Below are positions 34,347-43,505 of a stretch of DNA of 64,000 nucleotides, piece by piece. A program made the position numbers and the translations under genes. Each line of letters opens with the position of its first letter. Positions within the stretch are counted from its first letter, which is position 1. The stretch comes from Micromonospora sp. HM5-17 (GTDB lineage Bacteria; Actinomycetota; Actinomycetes; Mycobacteriales; Micromonosporaceae). The notes below the pieces were generated by a model that was not told where the DNA came from, did no database searches, and saw only the letters and a list, made by a program, of their open reading frames with translations. Location: contig NZ_RJWA01000003.1 of assembly GCF_003762835.1 (NCBI RefSeq), positions 62,001-126,000 of the forward strand, read 5' to 3'.

Positions 34347-34371
34347 GAACCGCCGGCGGGTGGGCGGATGA
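34312..34371 (+). CDS. 19-codon arginine-rich linker ORF with ATGA overlaps at both ends
   Basis: ATG 34312 overlaps the nuclease stop (ATGA 34312-34315). The reading frame runs 19 codons (MTARRRSAG... to VGG). Its TGA (34369-34371) overlaps the ATG of the next gene (ATGA 34368-34371). It could act as a coupling relay that carries ribosomes across the 52-base gap, or it may be fortuitous. The peptide is strongly basic; no function is known. Confidence 0.4.
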   Translation: MTARRRSAGTTANRRRVGG

Positions 34372-35885
34372 GCACCCTCGTCGCGCTGGCCCGGGCCGAG
34401 GCGGTGGCCGCCGGCTTCGCCCAGCGTACGACCACGGTACGGCACCTGCACGTCGCCGCCCGGCCGCTGGTCTTCGTACCGCTGAGCATGGCCGGCGAGG
34501 CGAACGCCCCGCTCGCCGCGCTGGTCGGCACCGACCCGGCCGCGCCGCGGCTGCTGGTGGTGCCGCAGCCCCGCAATCGCGACCAGCGGTTCAGGTTCGC
34601 CGCCGAGTTGGCCGAGGTGCTGCTGCCGTACCTGGACAGCTTCCGGGGCGTCGCGGAGGCGGTCCCGGTCAACCGGGGCAAGGAGATCCGGCACCGGTAC
34701 GTCGACGCGCCGCAGGTGCTGGTGCCGAACCCGGCCGGAATCCAGTTCACCCGGCTCCTCGGCCGGTCGACGCGGTTCCGTCGTACCGACGGGGACTATC
34801 CGGTGCACCCGTCGGTGCCGCTGCTCGGCCGCTGGCTGACGTTCCTCGCCGACCGGGCCGAGCATCCCGGCTCGTGCCTGCTGCTGGCGATGACCGAGGC
34901 GCTGACCCTGCACTGGGCGACCGGGCAGTCCCCGCTCGAGGACAATCACCTGGCCGCACTGCTGGCCTGGATCGACCCGCCGGACGGGCTCACCGGGGCG
35001 GAGGCCGCGGCCCGGGCCGAGGACCCGCTGACCTGGCCGCCGGCCGGACCGCTGACCGACCCGACCTTCGACAACGAGGTGCTGGCGCCGCTGATCGCCG
35101 CGTACGCGGAGGCGGGCGACGATCCCGGGCGGCAGGCCCGGGCGCGGGAGGCGCTGGCCGAGGCGCTGCGGGGACAACTCGCCCCAACCTGGCGGCTGAT
35201 GTGGCGGGGGCTGGCGTTGCTGCGCGACCTGCCGCCCGGGGCGCGGGTGGCGCAGCGCTGGGCGGAGGACCGGGACGCCTTCACCGGATTCGCGTCCTAC
35301 CTGGACGAGGGCGGCCACCCGCAGCCGCGCCGCGACGGGGCGGTCGTCGCCGCGCAACGCCTGCACCGGCTGGAACGGGCGCTCCAGTCGTACGCGGTCC
35401 AGCGGGCGTACGACGACCCGCTGGTGATGGCCGACTACCGGCTCACCGGTGAGGCGTTCGTCGGTGAGGTGACGCTGGCCGACCCGAACCGGATCGACGA
35501 CAGCGGCAGGCGTCGGGTGCTGCGGCCGAGGATCATGCTTCGGACGACCGATCCGGTGCAGGTCACCCCGGGCACGGCCGTCTACTCGCCGGACCGGCCG
35601 CAGCAGAAGGCCCGGGTCGTCCTCGTGACGCCGCGGCCCGACGGCACCGGGACCGACGTGGTGCTGGAGCTGACCGGCGGGCTGGGCCGGGCGCTGACCC
35701 CGGCGCCGGGGAGTGTGCCGGAGGTGGGGGAGCGGGTCTGCTACACCACGCTCTCCGACGGGTTCATGCCACCCGGCGAGTTCCCGGCCCGGGAGGAGAC
35801 GCCGTGGACGCACGGCGGTCCGCCGACGGCGGACGAGGAGGCGGTCGAGCCGACCGCCGAGGACGCCCTGGAGGAGTGGGAATGA
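34368..35885 (+). CDS. Unknown 505-residue protein of nuclease-helicase operon
   Basis: A large soluble protein without a recognisable catalytic motif. N-terminal segments include RTTTVRHLHVAARPLVFVPLSMAGEANAPLAALVG and a conserved-looking LLVVPQPRNRDQRFRFAAELAEVLLPYL. The middle (about 150-330) is helical. The C-terminal third (from about 350, VMADYRLTGEAFVGEVTLADPNRID) looks beta-rich, possibly an OB- or SH3-like nucleic-acid-binding part. The tail is acidic (TADEEAVEPTAEDALEEWE). It sits between a Cas4-like nuclease and an SF1 helicase and overlaps the latter by ATGA (35882-35885), so a structural or adaptor role in one complex is inferred. Confidence 0.8.
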   Translation: MSTLVALARAEAVAAGFAQRTTTVRHLHVAARPLVFVPLSMAGEANAPLAALVGTDPAAPRLLVVPQPRNRDQRFRFAAELAEVLLPYLDSFRGVAEAVPVNRGKEIRHRYVDAPQVLVPNPAGIQFTRLLGRSTRFRRTDGDYPVHPSVPLLGRWLTFLADRAEHPGSCLLLAMTEALTLHWATGQSPLEDNHLAALLAWIDPPDGLTGAEAAARAEDPLTWPPAGPLTDPTFDNEVLAPLIAAYAEAGDDPGRQARAREALAEALRGQLAPTWRLMWRGLALLRDLPPGARVAQRWAEDRDAFTGFASYLDEGGHPQPRRDGAVVAAQRLHRLERALQSYAVQRAYDDPLVMADYRLTGEAFVGEVTLADPNRIDDSGRRRVLRPRIMLRTTDPVQVTPGTAVYSPDRPQQKARVVLVTPRPDGTGTDVVLELTGGLGRALTPAPGSVPEVGERVCYTTLSDGFMPPGEFPAREETPWTHGGPPTADEEAVEPTAEDALEEWE

Positions 35886-37294
35886 CGACGACCCCGTACC
35901 GGTGGGTGCTGCCGGGTACGCCGTCCCTCGGCGTGGTGGCGCCACGCGCCGGCGCCGGTGCCGGGCCGGCCGGGTCGGCGGTGCCACCCGACGAGGCGGC
36001 CCGGCGGGCGGTCGCCGGGGTGCTGGCCGAGCTGTCCTCCGGGGACCACCGGGGGGTGGTGGTCGACTCGCCGCCCGGGGCGGGGAAGTCGACGTTGGTG
36101 GTGCGGGCCGCCGGCGAGCTGGCCCGGGCCGGCGAACCGCTGATCGTGGTCGCCCAGACCAACGAGCAGGTCGACGACCTGATCGACCGGCTCGCCCAGG
36201 CCGAGCCCGACCTGCCGATCGGGCGGCTCTCGGCGAACGACTACACGGCGAGCGAGCGGGTCCGGCACTACTCGACGGTCCGGGTCGCGGCCAAGGTCGC
36301 GGACCTCGGCGGGTCATCCGTGATCATCGGTACGGCCGCGAAGTGGGCGATGGTCCCGGAGGGACGCTGGCCCTGGGCGATCGTGGACGAGGCGTACCAG
36401 ATGCGCTCGGACGCGCTGCTGCGGGTGGCCGGTCGGTTCGACCGGGCGCTGTTCGTCGGCGACCCGGGACAGCTCGATCCGTTCTCGACGGTCGAGACCG
36501 AGCGGTGGGTCGGGCTGACCTGGGATCCGATGCAGTCGGCGGTCGCGGCGCTGCTGCGGCACAACCCCGAGCTGCCGGTGCACCGGCTGCCGGTGTCGTG
36601 GCGACTGCCCGCCTCGGCGGCGCCGGTGGTGGCCGAGGCGTTCTATCCGTTCACCGGCTTCTCCGCCGGCACGACCGAGGCGCAGCGGTCGCTGAGCTTC
36701 ACCACGGCGGGGCTCGGCGGCGGGCCGGTGGACGAGGCGCTGGAGTTGGCCGCCTCCACCGGCTGGGCGTTGTACGAGCTGCCGGCCCGGCACACCCTGC
36801 GGACCGACGCCGAGGCGGCCGCCGCCTGCGCCAGACTGGCGTTGCGGCTGCTGGAACGGGGTGCGGTGGCGGTCTCGGAGCGGGATCCGGCGGGGCGGCC
36901 GGTGACCGCCGACCGCATCGCGATCGGGGCGGCGCACCGGGATCAGGTGGCGGCGATCCGTTCCCAGCTCGGCCCGGCCGGGGCGGGTATCACCGTCGAC
37001 ACCGCCAACCGGCTCCAGGGCCGCGAGTACGACGTGACGATCGTGCTGCACCCGCTGTCGGGGCGGCGGGACGCGACCGCGTTCCACCTGGAGGCGGGGC
37101 GGTTGTGCGTGCTGACCTCGCGGCACCGGCACGCCTGCGTGGTGGTGGCCCGGGCGGGCATCGCCGAGCTGCTCGACGCTCACCCCTCGACCGAGCCGGT
37201 CCACCTCAACGTCCCGGTCAAGTTCCCGGACGGGTGGGAGGCGAACCAGGCGATGCTGGCCCGCCTGGCGGCCCATCGGACGACGGCCCGCTAG
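35882..37294 (+). CDS. Superfamily 1 helicase (UPF1/RecD-like)
   Basis: A 470-residue predicted 5'-3'-type SF1 helicase. Motif I VVDSPPGAGKSTLVV (about 58-72), motif Ia AQTNEQVDDLI, motif II AIVDEAYQM, motif III FVGDPGQLDPF, motif IV region PVSWRLPASAA, motif V TVDTANRLQGREYDV and motif VI VLTSRHRHACVVV are all present, so ATP-driven translocation is expected. It is shorter than stand-alone UPF1-type proteins and lacks accessory domains, which neighbours may supply. It is the last gene of the four-gene coupled operon. Confidence 0.9.
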   Translation: MTTTPYRWVLPGTPSLGVVAPRAGAGAGPAGSAVPPDEAARRAVAGVLAELSSGDHRGVVVDSPPGAGKSTLVVRAAGELARAGEPLIVVAQTNEQVDDLIDRLAQAEPDLPIGRLSANDYTASERVRHYSTVRVAAKVADLGGSSVIIGTAAKWAMVPEGRWPWAIVDEAYQMRSDALLRVAGRFDRALFVGDPGQLDPFSTVETERWVGLTWDPMQSAVAALLRHNPELPVHRLPVSWRLPASAAPVVAEAFYPFTGFSAGTTEAQRSLSFTTAGLGGGPVDEALELAASTGWALYELPARHTLRTDAEAAAACARLALRLLERGAVAVSERDPAGRPVTADRIAIGAAHRDQVAAIRSQLGPAGAGITVDTANRLQGREYDVTIVLHPLSGRRDATAFHLEAGRLCVLTSRHRHACVVVARAGIAELLDAHPSTEPVHLNVPVKFPDGWEANQAMLARLAAHRTTAR

Positions 37295-37346
37295 CGGCCC
37301 CGGTGCGCCGACCTGCCGCCCGGTTCCGCCTCGAAAAGGAGCCAGG

Positions 37347-38253
37347 TCAGCCGGCGGGGATTTCGCCGAGGACGCGTCGAGCACTCGTGGCCTCCTCGTC
37401 GGCCCGGCCCACGGTCCGGGCACATGCGGCCAGCGTCTTCCACAGGGCCCAGCCGCGTCCGCGTGCCCACATCGCCGCGTCGACGGATAGCCGCTCTCGG
37501 AACGCCGCCCGGCCCTCGGCGGTCAACAACGTCCATGCGATCGCCAGGTCACAGGCCGGATCGCCGACGCCGTACGTTCCGAAGTCGATGACCGCGGTCA
37601 GCCTTCCGTTTTTGAGCAGGAGGTTTCCCTGGGCGACGTCACCGTGAAACCAGGTTCGCGCGCCGTCCCAGGACGCGTCCAGTGCGCTCGTCCAGATATC
37701 GCGGGCCAGGTCGACGTCGATGTGGCCGTCCAGCGTCGTCAACGCGCGCTGGACCTCTCCATCGAAGGTGCGCAGCGTGCCGCCCCGGAACCAGTTGTGC
37801 AGCCCGGGAAGGGGACCGTCGGTGGGATCGATGCCCTGTAACGCCGACAGGAACCCGGCCAGATCAAGGGCGAACCGGACTGGGTCGGCGATGCGGTCGA
37901 TACTTGCGGGCTCGCCGTCGAGCCATCGGTAGACCGACCACGCGTAGGGGTAGCCTGCGCCGGGTTCCCCTCTCTCCAGCGGGACGGGGATGGGCAGCGG
38001 GAGCTGGGGGGGGCGAGTTCCGGCAGCCAGCGGTGATCCTTGTCGACCGCCAGGGCGTACTCGACCGCGCTGGGCAGCCGTACCGGCATCGCCGGGCCGA
38101 GATGGAAGGTCCAGTTGTCCCAACCGCCGTCGGCGACCGGCTGGACCGGCAGGTCGGCCCACTGGGGAAACTGGTCGGTGATCAGCCGACGTACCAGCTC
38201 GGCATCGATGGCGATGCGTTCGGGGACGGGCCGAGCTGCGGCGTGTCGCTCAT
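37347..38253 (-). pseudogene. Aminoglycoside phosphotransferase-family gene with two -1 frameshifts
   Basis: The protein expected from the family is spread over three frames. ATG 38253 opens MSDTPQLGP. A lost base near 38225-38230 moves the frame to ERIAIDAELVRRLI through KDHRWLPELA. A G8 run at 38006-38013 (one base short) moves it again to QLPLPIPVPLERGEPG and the C-terminus. The kinase core is intact: the Brenner motif WFHGDVAQGNLLL and metal-binding VIDFGTYG. Both breaks look like single-base losses, so this is either a recent pseudogene or sequencing error. If intact it would phosphorylate an unknown small molecule. AGGGA before the ATG supports the start. Confidence 0.8.
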
Positions 38254-38385
38254 CGAGACGTCCCTGTCTCGTCGCCGGCGTCCGGGCATGTCACCGGGGA
38301 GACGACGAGGTGAGGATCGATCGGCATCGCCAACGCATACCAAGGTGCGCCTGGCTCGGCAACGAGTTTTCGGCTCTGCGCAAGG

Positions 38386-41300
38386 TCAGGCGGCGACGGT
38401 GCGGGCGGTGGCGTACACGTCGGGCGGCAGGGAATGGGAAAGCCGCCAGATGACGCGCATCGGTCGGTCGCCGGTGTGGGAAACGTACGTCATCGGACCG
38501 GCATACAGGTATGGAGGCGCGCCGAGGTCGCCGTCCCGGACCTTGGTCTCGCGGACGAACAGGTGCACTGTCGAGCCTCGCGCGGCGTGGTGGCGGTAGC
38601 GCTGCCCGGTCGGGGAGGCCGCCGAGGTGGTGCTCTGTGACTCCCACTGGAAGAGCGTCTCGGAGATGGCCCGGTCGGCGTACATCGTGGTGGGGGAGTA
38701 GTGGCGCTCGGACTTGACCAGGGTGACAAAGAAGAGGTCGGCCTGCTCGTCCGGGACCCACTTCACCCCTTCCCGGAGCTGCGTCGGGTTCGGTACGCCG
38801 AAGGCGGCGCACGCCTCGTCGCGGCTGTACCGGGCGTGTACCCGCAGCGGCACGGTTGCGGTGATCGGCCCGAGGGTGACCCGGTGGATACGTTGCTGAA
38901 GGACGTCCGCCAGCTCGGCCAGCTCGGCGCACCGGTCCGGGTGCGCCCAGAGCCGCTTCAGCCCTTCCCCCACACGGTCAAGCGGGATCCTGTTGCCCCA
39001 GAGCGCGACGTGCAGCAGGTGCGCGAGTCGGCCGGGCCCCGGGTGCTCCCCGGCGGCGACCCGGCGCAGCAGGTCGATCCGGTCGGGATCGTCCAGGTGC
39101 AGCATCCGACCGATCGCGGCGCCGAGGGCGGCATCGTCCGGGCCGGGCTGTCGCTGGTTCAGGCCGGCGCGACGGCGTAGCCCGGCCCAGCCGCCAAGAG
39201 CCTTCCGGCGGTAGAGGTCCTCCGGCTCCAGGCCGGTTTCGGCGAGGAAGACGCTGAGGCTGACGTTCCCGAGGCCGCGCAACTCCCTGGTGAGGTTCGC
39301 GGTCGAGTTGGGTAGCGCGGCGCGAAGGTTGGCCAGGACGATCTCCTTGGCCACCCGGTCGAGCTGGATGTGACAGCCACTCGGCAGGTGCGGGAAGTCG
39401 TGTTCGACGGCTTCGGTGAGGGCGCGGCGGCTGATCCCGGTGAGCGCCCGCCACCTCAGGTCGAACCGGAAGTTGGCGTGCTGACCACCGATGAAGTCGA
39501 GGACGGTCAGGCAGGCTTTGCCCGGGTCTAGTCGCAGACCCCGACCGAGCTGCTGAAGGAAGATGGTGGCGCTCTCGGTCGGCCGCAGCATCAGGATCGT
39601 GTCGACCATCGGTAGGTCGACACCCTCGTTGAACAGGTCGACCGTGAAGAGCACCCGCAGTTCGCCGCGCCGGAACCGGTCGATCAGTGGCGGGCGCTCG
39701 CCGGGATCGAGCCGGGACGTCACCGCGACGGCCGGCACCCCGGCCTTGTCGAAGGCGGCGGCCATGTACTCGGCGTGCGCGACGCTGACGCAGAACCCGA
39801 GCGCGCGCATGCGGTGTACGTCGACCAGGTCGCGCACCGCCTGGAGGATCTTCGCAACGCGGGCGTCGTTGCCGGTGTAGACGCGGCTCAGCTCGCCCGG
39901 GTCGTAGCCCTGGCCGCGCCGCCAGCGCAGCCTCGACAGGTCGACGTCGTCGTGCAGGCCGAAGTACTGGAACGGCGTCAGAAGCTGCCGTTCCAACGCC
40001 TCCCAGAGGTGTAGTTCGACGGCGGTACGTCCACCGAACCAGCGGCGTACGTCGCCACCGTCGGCGCGGTCCGGGGTCGCGGTGAGCCCGAGGAGTTCCC
40101 GGGGATTCAGCCGTTCCAGGAGCCGGGCATACGTCGGCGCCTCGGCGTGGTGGAACTCGTCGACGATCACCATGTCGAACCGGTCCGGCGGCAGCTCCTC
40201 GTCACTGAGCCGGTGCAGCGACTGCACGGAGGCGAAGACGTGCCGCCACTCGCGGGGCTTCTCGCCACCGACCAGGACCTCGCCGAAACTACCGTCCCGC
40301 AGGACGTGCCGGAAGACAGATCGGCTCTGCCGGAGGATCTGCTCCTGGTGCGCGACGAAGAGCAGCGAGTCGACTCGGTACCTGTTGCGCAGCTCGCGGT
40401 AGTCCAGGGCGGCGACGATTGTCTTGCCGGTGCCGGTCGCCATCACCACCAGGTTGCGGTGCCGGCCGTGTACCAGGCGCTCGGCTTCGAGGTCGGCGAG
40501 AATCGCCTGCTGGTAGCCGTATGGCCGCACGTCGAGGCTGGTGAACTCGATGTTCGACGCCTCGCGGTCGACGAGCCGAACACCGCTCGACCGGTACTGC
40601 TGGCGCTCGTGTCGGAGCGCGTGGTGGAGGCGGTCACGATCCCGCGCCGGGTCGTACTCCTCGAAAGCCGGATCGTTCCAGTAGTCAGTAAACGTCGCCT
40701 CGAAGGTGTCGATGACGTGCGGCTGCTCCAGGCTCGAAACCCGTATGTTCCACTCCAGGCCGTCGACCAGCGCGGCCCGGGACAGGTTTGACGAGCCGAC
40801 GTACGCGGTGGTCACTCCGCTGCGGCGGCGAAAGAGCCACGCCTTGGCGTGCAGCCGGGTGGTCCTGGTCTCGTACGAGACTCTGATGGTGGCGCCGAGG
40901 TCACTGAGCCGGTCGACGGCGCGCTGGTCGGTCGCCCCGAGGTAGGTGGTGGTGATGACCCGAAGCTGGCCGCCGCGGGCGATCAGGTCGCGGATCGCGG
41001 GCTCCAGGATGCGTACGCCCGTCCAGGTAATGAAGGCGCAGAGCAGGTCAACCTGATCGGCGGAGGCCATCTCGGTGACGACCTCGTGACCGATGCGGGG
41101 CTGGTGACGACCATTGACCAGTAGTGCACCGGTGGAGAGCGGAGTGCTGGGGCGGTCGGGAAACCGCGGCCGGGCGGGTGGGGTCGGCGGCCGGGCGATA
41201 GCGGTGAGAAGCTGCCGGTGCGCCTCTGTCACCTGGTCGTCGGCCGTGGCGGCCCGAGGGTCGAGAGCGGCGATCCCCTCGGCGATCTGGTTGGCCAGCT

Positions 41301-41514
41301 CGACCTGCCGGGCCACCCGGTCGGGGTCTGGGCTGCCGGGGACGGCACGGAGGGCGCGACGGGCCAGCGCCGCGATGTGCCGGGCGAGCATCTCGTGGGC
41401 GTCGGCCGGATCCAGGGCCGCCCGCTCGATGAGGTGGGGATCGAGGCATTGGAGCTGGCGGGCGACGTCGGTGGTGATGAGGCGTTCATAGATGCCGGGT
41501 GCCAGCTCGGTCAC
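38386..41514 (-). CDS. PLD-nuclease / DEAD-type helicase / DUF3427 fusion
   Basis: A 1042-residue three-part protein. Residues about 130-290 form a phospholipase-D-type nuclease domain with one HxK site (RLHAKAWLFRRRSGVTTAYVGSSNLSRAAL). Residues about 330-700 are an SF2 helicase: motif I VMATGTGKTIVAA, Ia VAHQEQIL, II VDEFHHA, III GLTATPDR, V FTVDLFNEGVDLP, VI QQLGRGLRL. From about 760, including PNPTQLREGVKWVPDEQADLFFVTLVKSERHYSPTTMY, it matches DUF3427. Such proteins recur in bacterial defence islands and are thought to act on DNA. GTG 41514 is 7 bases after TACCCT, so the transcript is leaderless. Full length, no damage seen. Confidence 0.92.
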   Translation of the reverse strand: MTELAPGIYERLITTDVARQLQCLDPHLIERAALDPADAHEMLARHIAALARRALRAVPGSPDPDRVARQVELANQIAEGIAALDPRAATADDQVTEAHRQLLTAIARPPTPPARPRFPDRPSTPLSTGALLVNGRHQPRIGHEVVTEMASADQVDLLCAFITWTGVRILEPAIRDLIARGGQLRVITTTYLGATDQRAVDRLSDLGATIRVSYETRTTRLHAKAWLFRRRSGVTTAYVGSSNLSRAALVDGLEWNIRVSSLEQPHVIDTFEATFTDYWNDPAFEEYDPARDRDRLHHALRHERQQYRSSGVRLVDREASNIEFTSLDVRPYGYQQAILADLEAERLVHGRHRNLVVMATGTGKTIVAALDYRELRNRYRVDSLLFVAHQEQILRQSRSVFRHVLRDGSFGEVLVGGEKPREWRHVFASVQSLHRLSDEELPPDRFDMVIVDEFHHAEAPTYARLLERLNPRELLGLTATPDRADGGDVRRWFGGRTAVELHLWEALERQLLTPFQYFGLHDDVDLSRLRWRRGQGYDPGELSRVYTGNDARVAKILQAVRDLVDVHRMRALGFCVSVAHAEYMAAAFDKAGVPAVAVTSRLDPGERPPLIDRFRRGELRVLFTVDLFNEGVDLPMVDTILMLRPTESATIFLQQLGRGLRLDPGKACLTVLDFIGGQHANFRFDLRWRALTGISRRALTEAVEHDFPHLPSGCHIQLDRVAKEIVLANLRAALPNSTANLTRELRGLGNVSLSVFLAETGLEPEDLYRRKALGGWAGLRRRAGLNQRQPGPDDAALGAAIGRMLHLDDPDRIDLLRRVAAGEHPGPGRLAHLLHVALWGNRIPLDRVGEGLKRLWAHPDRCAELAELADVLQQRIHRVTLGPITATVPLRVHARYSRDEACAAFGVPNPTQLREGVKWVPDEQADLFFVTLVKSERHYSPTTMYADRAISETLFQWESQSTTSAASPTGQRYRHHAARGSTVHLFVRETKVRDGDLGAPPYLYAGPMTYVSHTGDRPMRVIWRLSHSLPPDVYATARTVAA

Positions 41515-41574
41515 CCGAGGGAGGGTAGCCGCTCAGGCCATCCTCTGGAATCGATGACCTGTCGGGGGTACGCG

Positions 41575-41890
41575 TCAACCGTTCAGCCCAGGACTGGGCG
41601 GGAGGCCGCGGACGAGATTCGCGGTGCCATCAATCGGATCGAGCGCCCACTGCAGCCCGTCTGGCCCGCTCGCGCCCTCCTCCTCGCCGAGGAAGCCGAT
41701 GTGTGGCGTGACCTTGTGCAGGTTATGCCCGAAGCTCTCGCTCGATCCGGTAGTCCAACTCCGAGGCGACGTCCCGGTCACCTTTGGCCGTCAGGGCACC
41801 GGAAAGTTCGTGCCGAACGATGTCGCCTGCTCGCTCGATGGCCTCGACCGCGATCGACATCAGCCCGGAATACATAGTCACAGCAGCCAT
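41575..41890 (-). pseudogene. Truncated, frameshifted inositol monophosphatase-family remnant
   Basis: From ATG 41890 a typical start reads MYSGLMSIAVEAIERAGDIV and DVASELDYRIERELRA, then hits TAA. One extra base near 41728 separates it from the continuing frame HKVTPHIGFLGEEEG and the diagnostic WALDPIDGTANLVRG. The frame then ends within ten codons instead of running on for about 130 residues. Metal-binding Glu (GEEEG) and Asp (DPIDGTAN) survive, but the second half of the enzyme is absent, so this is a decaying fragment. Confidence 0.8.
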
Positions 41891-42101
41891 TGTGAGTCGG
41901 TGTGACCTCGTCGGACCTGCATGATGTGCGTCAGCCGACACGGCGTGGAAGGCCAATAATCGGTGTAGGTGCGGCTCGGGACGGTGGTGGCCACGGACCG
42001 GCGGAGAGCCCCTTTTGCTTGATCGAATATCGCCACATACCGAACGATGCCCACTTCGGCAATTCAGTTATGGCGGTTGTCGATCGATCGGCGTACCGTC
42101 T

Positions 42102-42118
42102 GGGTACACGATGTACCC
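42102..42118. promoter_or_regulatory. Operator GGGTAC-N5-GTACCC upstream of XRE gene
   Basis: Perfect arms, extended by one matching CT/AG and A/T pair on each side, centred 27 bases before ATG 42138. The same architecture recurs at 43367-43383 after the gene, suggesting one regulator binds both. Confidence 0.7.
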
Positions 42119-42137
42119 AGACGCGGTGAGGTGCGCG

Positions 42138-43349
42138 ATGACAGACCGGACCGAGCCCACCCCAGGCAAGCGGGTCGAACGCCTTCGCCGCGCGGCGGGG
42201 CTCTCCAGGGAACGACTCGCCGGACTCGCCGGGCTCTCACCGACCACGGTGAAGTTCATCGAAAACGGCAAGCGCTCGCTGACTCTCCGGGCTGCGCAGC
42301 AGATTGCCCCGCACCTCGGCGTACGGGATCTGGGTGACCTGTTCGGACCGAGCGTGACGCTGTCGCTCGACAGTCGGTCCACGCATCCGAGGGTCGAAAA
42401 CGTTCGTCGCGCCCTGACGGCCTGGCATGTCCATGTCGGTGGCGAGCCGGCGTCACCGGACTATCTGCGTGGTGCCGTCGATTCGGCCTGGCAGACCTGG
42501 CATACCTCCCGGTACCAGCGGTCCGAAGCCGGTGCGGTTCTGCCGGGTCTGCTTGACACCGCGCAGCGCGCGGTACGGCTACACACCGGGATGGAGCGGC
42601 GACGCTCCCTCGCCATGCTCGCGCAGGCCTACCACCTGGCCCAGGCGTTTCTCGCCTGGCACGGCGACCGAGAGCTGTGCTGGCTGACCGTCGACCGGGG
42701 GATGACGGCTGCCCTGGACGCCGACGATCCGATCGCGATCGCCCAGGCGAGCTGGTACGCGGCGCACCTGCTTCGCTCGGTCGGTCGCGGCGACGAGGCG
42801 CTGGTCCGGCTCGCCGAAGCGAGGTCACTGATCGAGCCGCGCGTTGCGGACGGCCCGGTCGAGTATGCCGAAATGCTGGCTGACCTGCACCTCTGTGCGG
42901 CGTTGACCCGGGCGCGTACCGGCGACCAGGGGGCCTGGTCCGACTGGGAGATCGCCCGGGATGTCGTACACCGCGCCCTGCCGGCGGACTTCGTCGGGCT
43001 ACGTACCCGGGTATCCCGTCCCCTGGTCGAGGTCTACGCGGTCATGTGCGCGGTAGACCTCGGTGATCCGGACGAGGCGCAGCGTCGGGCGCACTCGCTC
43101 GACCCGGCGTCGATCCCGTCGACCGAGCGGCGCGGTCGGCACTACGTCGAGTTGGCTCGTAGCGCTGACCTGGAGGGCGCGCGGGAGGCCACGTTGCACC
43201 TGCTGGCCAAGGCGGACGCGACCTCGCCGGAAACGGTGCGGTACAGTCCGGCGGCCCGGGACATGCTCAGCCGGCTCGTCACCGAGGCGCCGGCATCGAT
43301 CCGAGCGGAGGCGGTCGAGCTTGCCCAACGTGCCGGTGTGACGCCGTAG
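42138..43349 (+). CDS. XRE-family regulator with helical (TPR-like) sensor domain
   Basis: A 403-residue regulator. The N-terminal HTH (about 12-65) reads VERLRRAAGLSRERLAGLAG then SPTTVKFIENGKRSL. The remaining ~330 residues are antiparallel helices with TPR-like spacing (AYHLAQAFLAWHGDRELCWL, AQASWYAAHLLRSVGRGDEALVRLAEA, LRTRVSRPLVEVYAVMCAVDLGDPDEAQRRA), as in actinobacterial regulators that sense a peptide or small ligand. ATG 42138 follows GGTGAGG; the upstream open frame crosses the operator and is unlikely. Matching GGGTAC-N5-GTACCC sites before and after the gene imply autoregulation and control of the next locus. Confidence 0.88.
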   Translation: MTDRTEPTPGKRVERLRRAAGLSRERLAGLAGLSPTTVKFIENGKRSLTLRAAQQIAPHLGVRDLGDLFGPSVTLSLDSRSTHPRVENVRRALTAWHVHVGGEPASPDYLRGAVDSAWQTWHTSRYQRSEAGAVLPGLLDTAQRAVRLHTGMERRRSLAMLAQAYHLAQAFLAWHGDRELCWLTVDRGMTAALDADDPIAIAQASWYAAHLLRSVGRGDEALVRLAEARSLIEPRVADGPVEYAEMLADLHLCAALTRARTGDQGAWSDWEIARDVVHRALPADFVGLRTRVSRPLVEVYAVMCAVDLGDPDEAQRRAHSLDPASIPSTERRGRHYVELARSADLEGAREATLHLLAKADATSPETVRYSPAARDMLSRLVTEAPASIRAEAVELAQRAGVTP

Positions 43350-43366
43350 GGAGACACCGCGTAACC

Positions 43367-43383
43367 GGGTACGCCGGGTACCC
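43367..43383. promoter_or_regulatory. Second GGGTAC-N5-GTACCC operator
   Basis: Same arms and spacer length as 42102-42118, 17 bases after the XRE stop and just ahead of a -10-like TAGCGT (43405-43410). It would place the downstream DivIVA-remnant/serine-hydrolase region under the same regulator. Confidence 0.65.
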
Positions 43384-43505
43384 ATTGCTTTCTTGCCAGG
43401 CACCTAGCGTAGTCACGCAGTCGCGGCAGGGATAGCTACATCAAAGGCCATCAGGTGTGCTGGCAGTCGCTGCTGGTCCTGCCGTGACCGTTTTGATCGG
43501 ACGCG

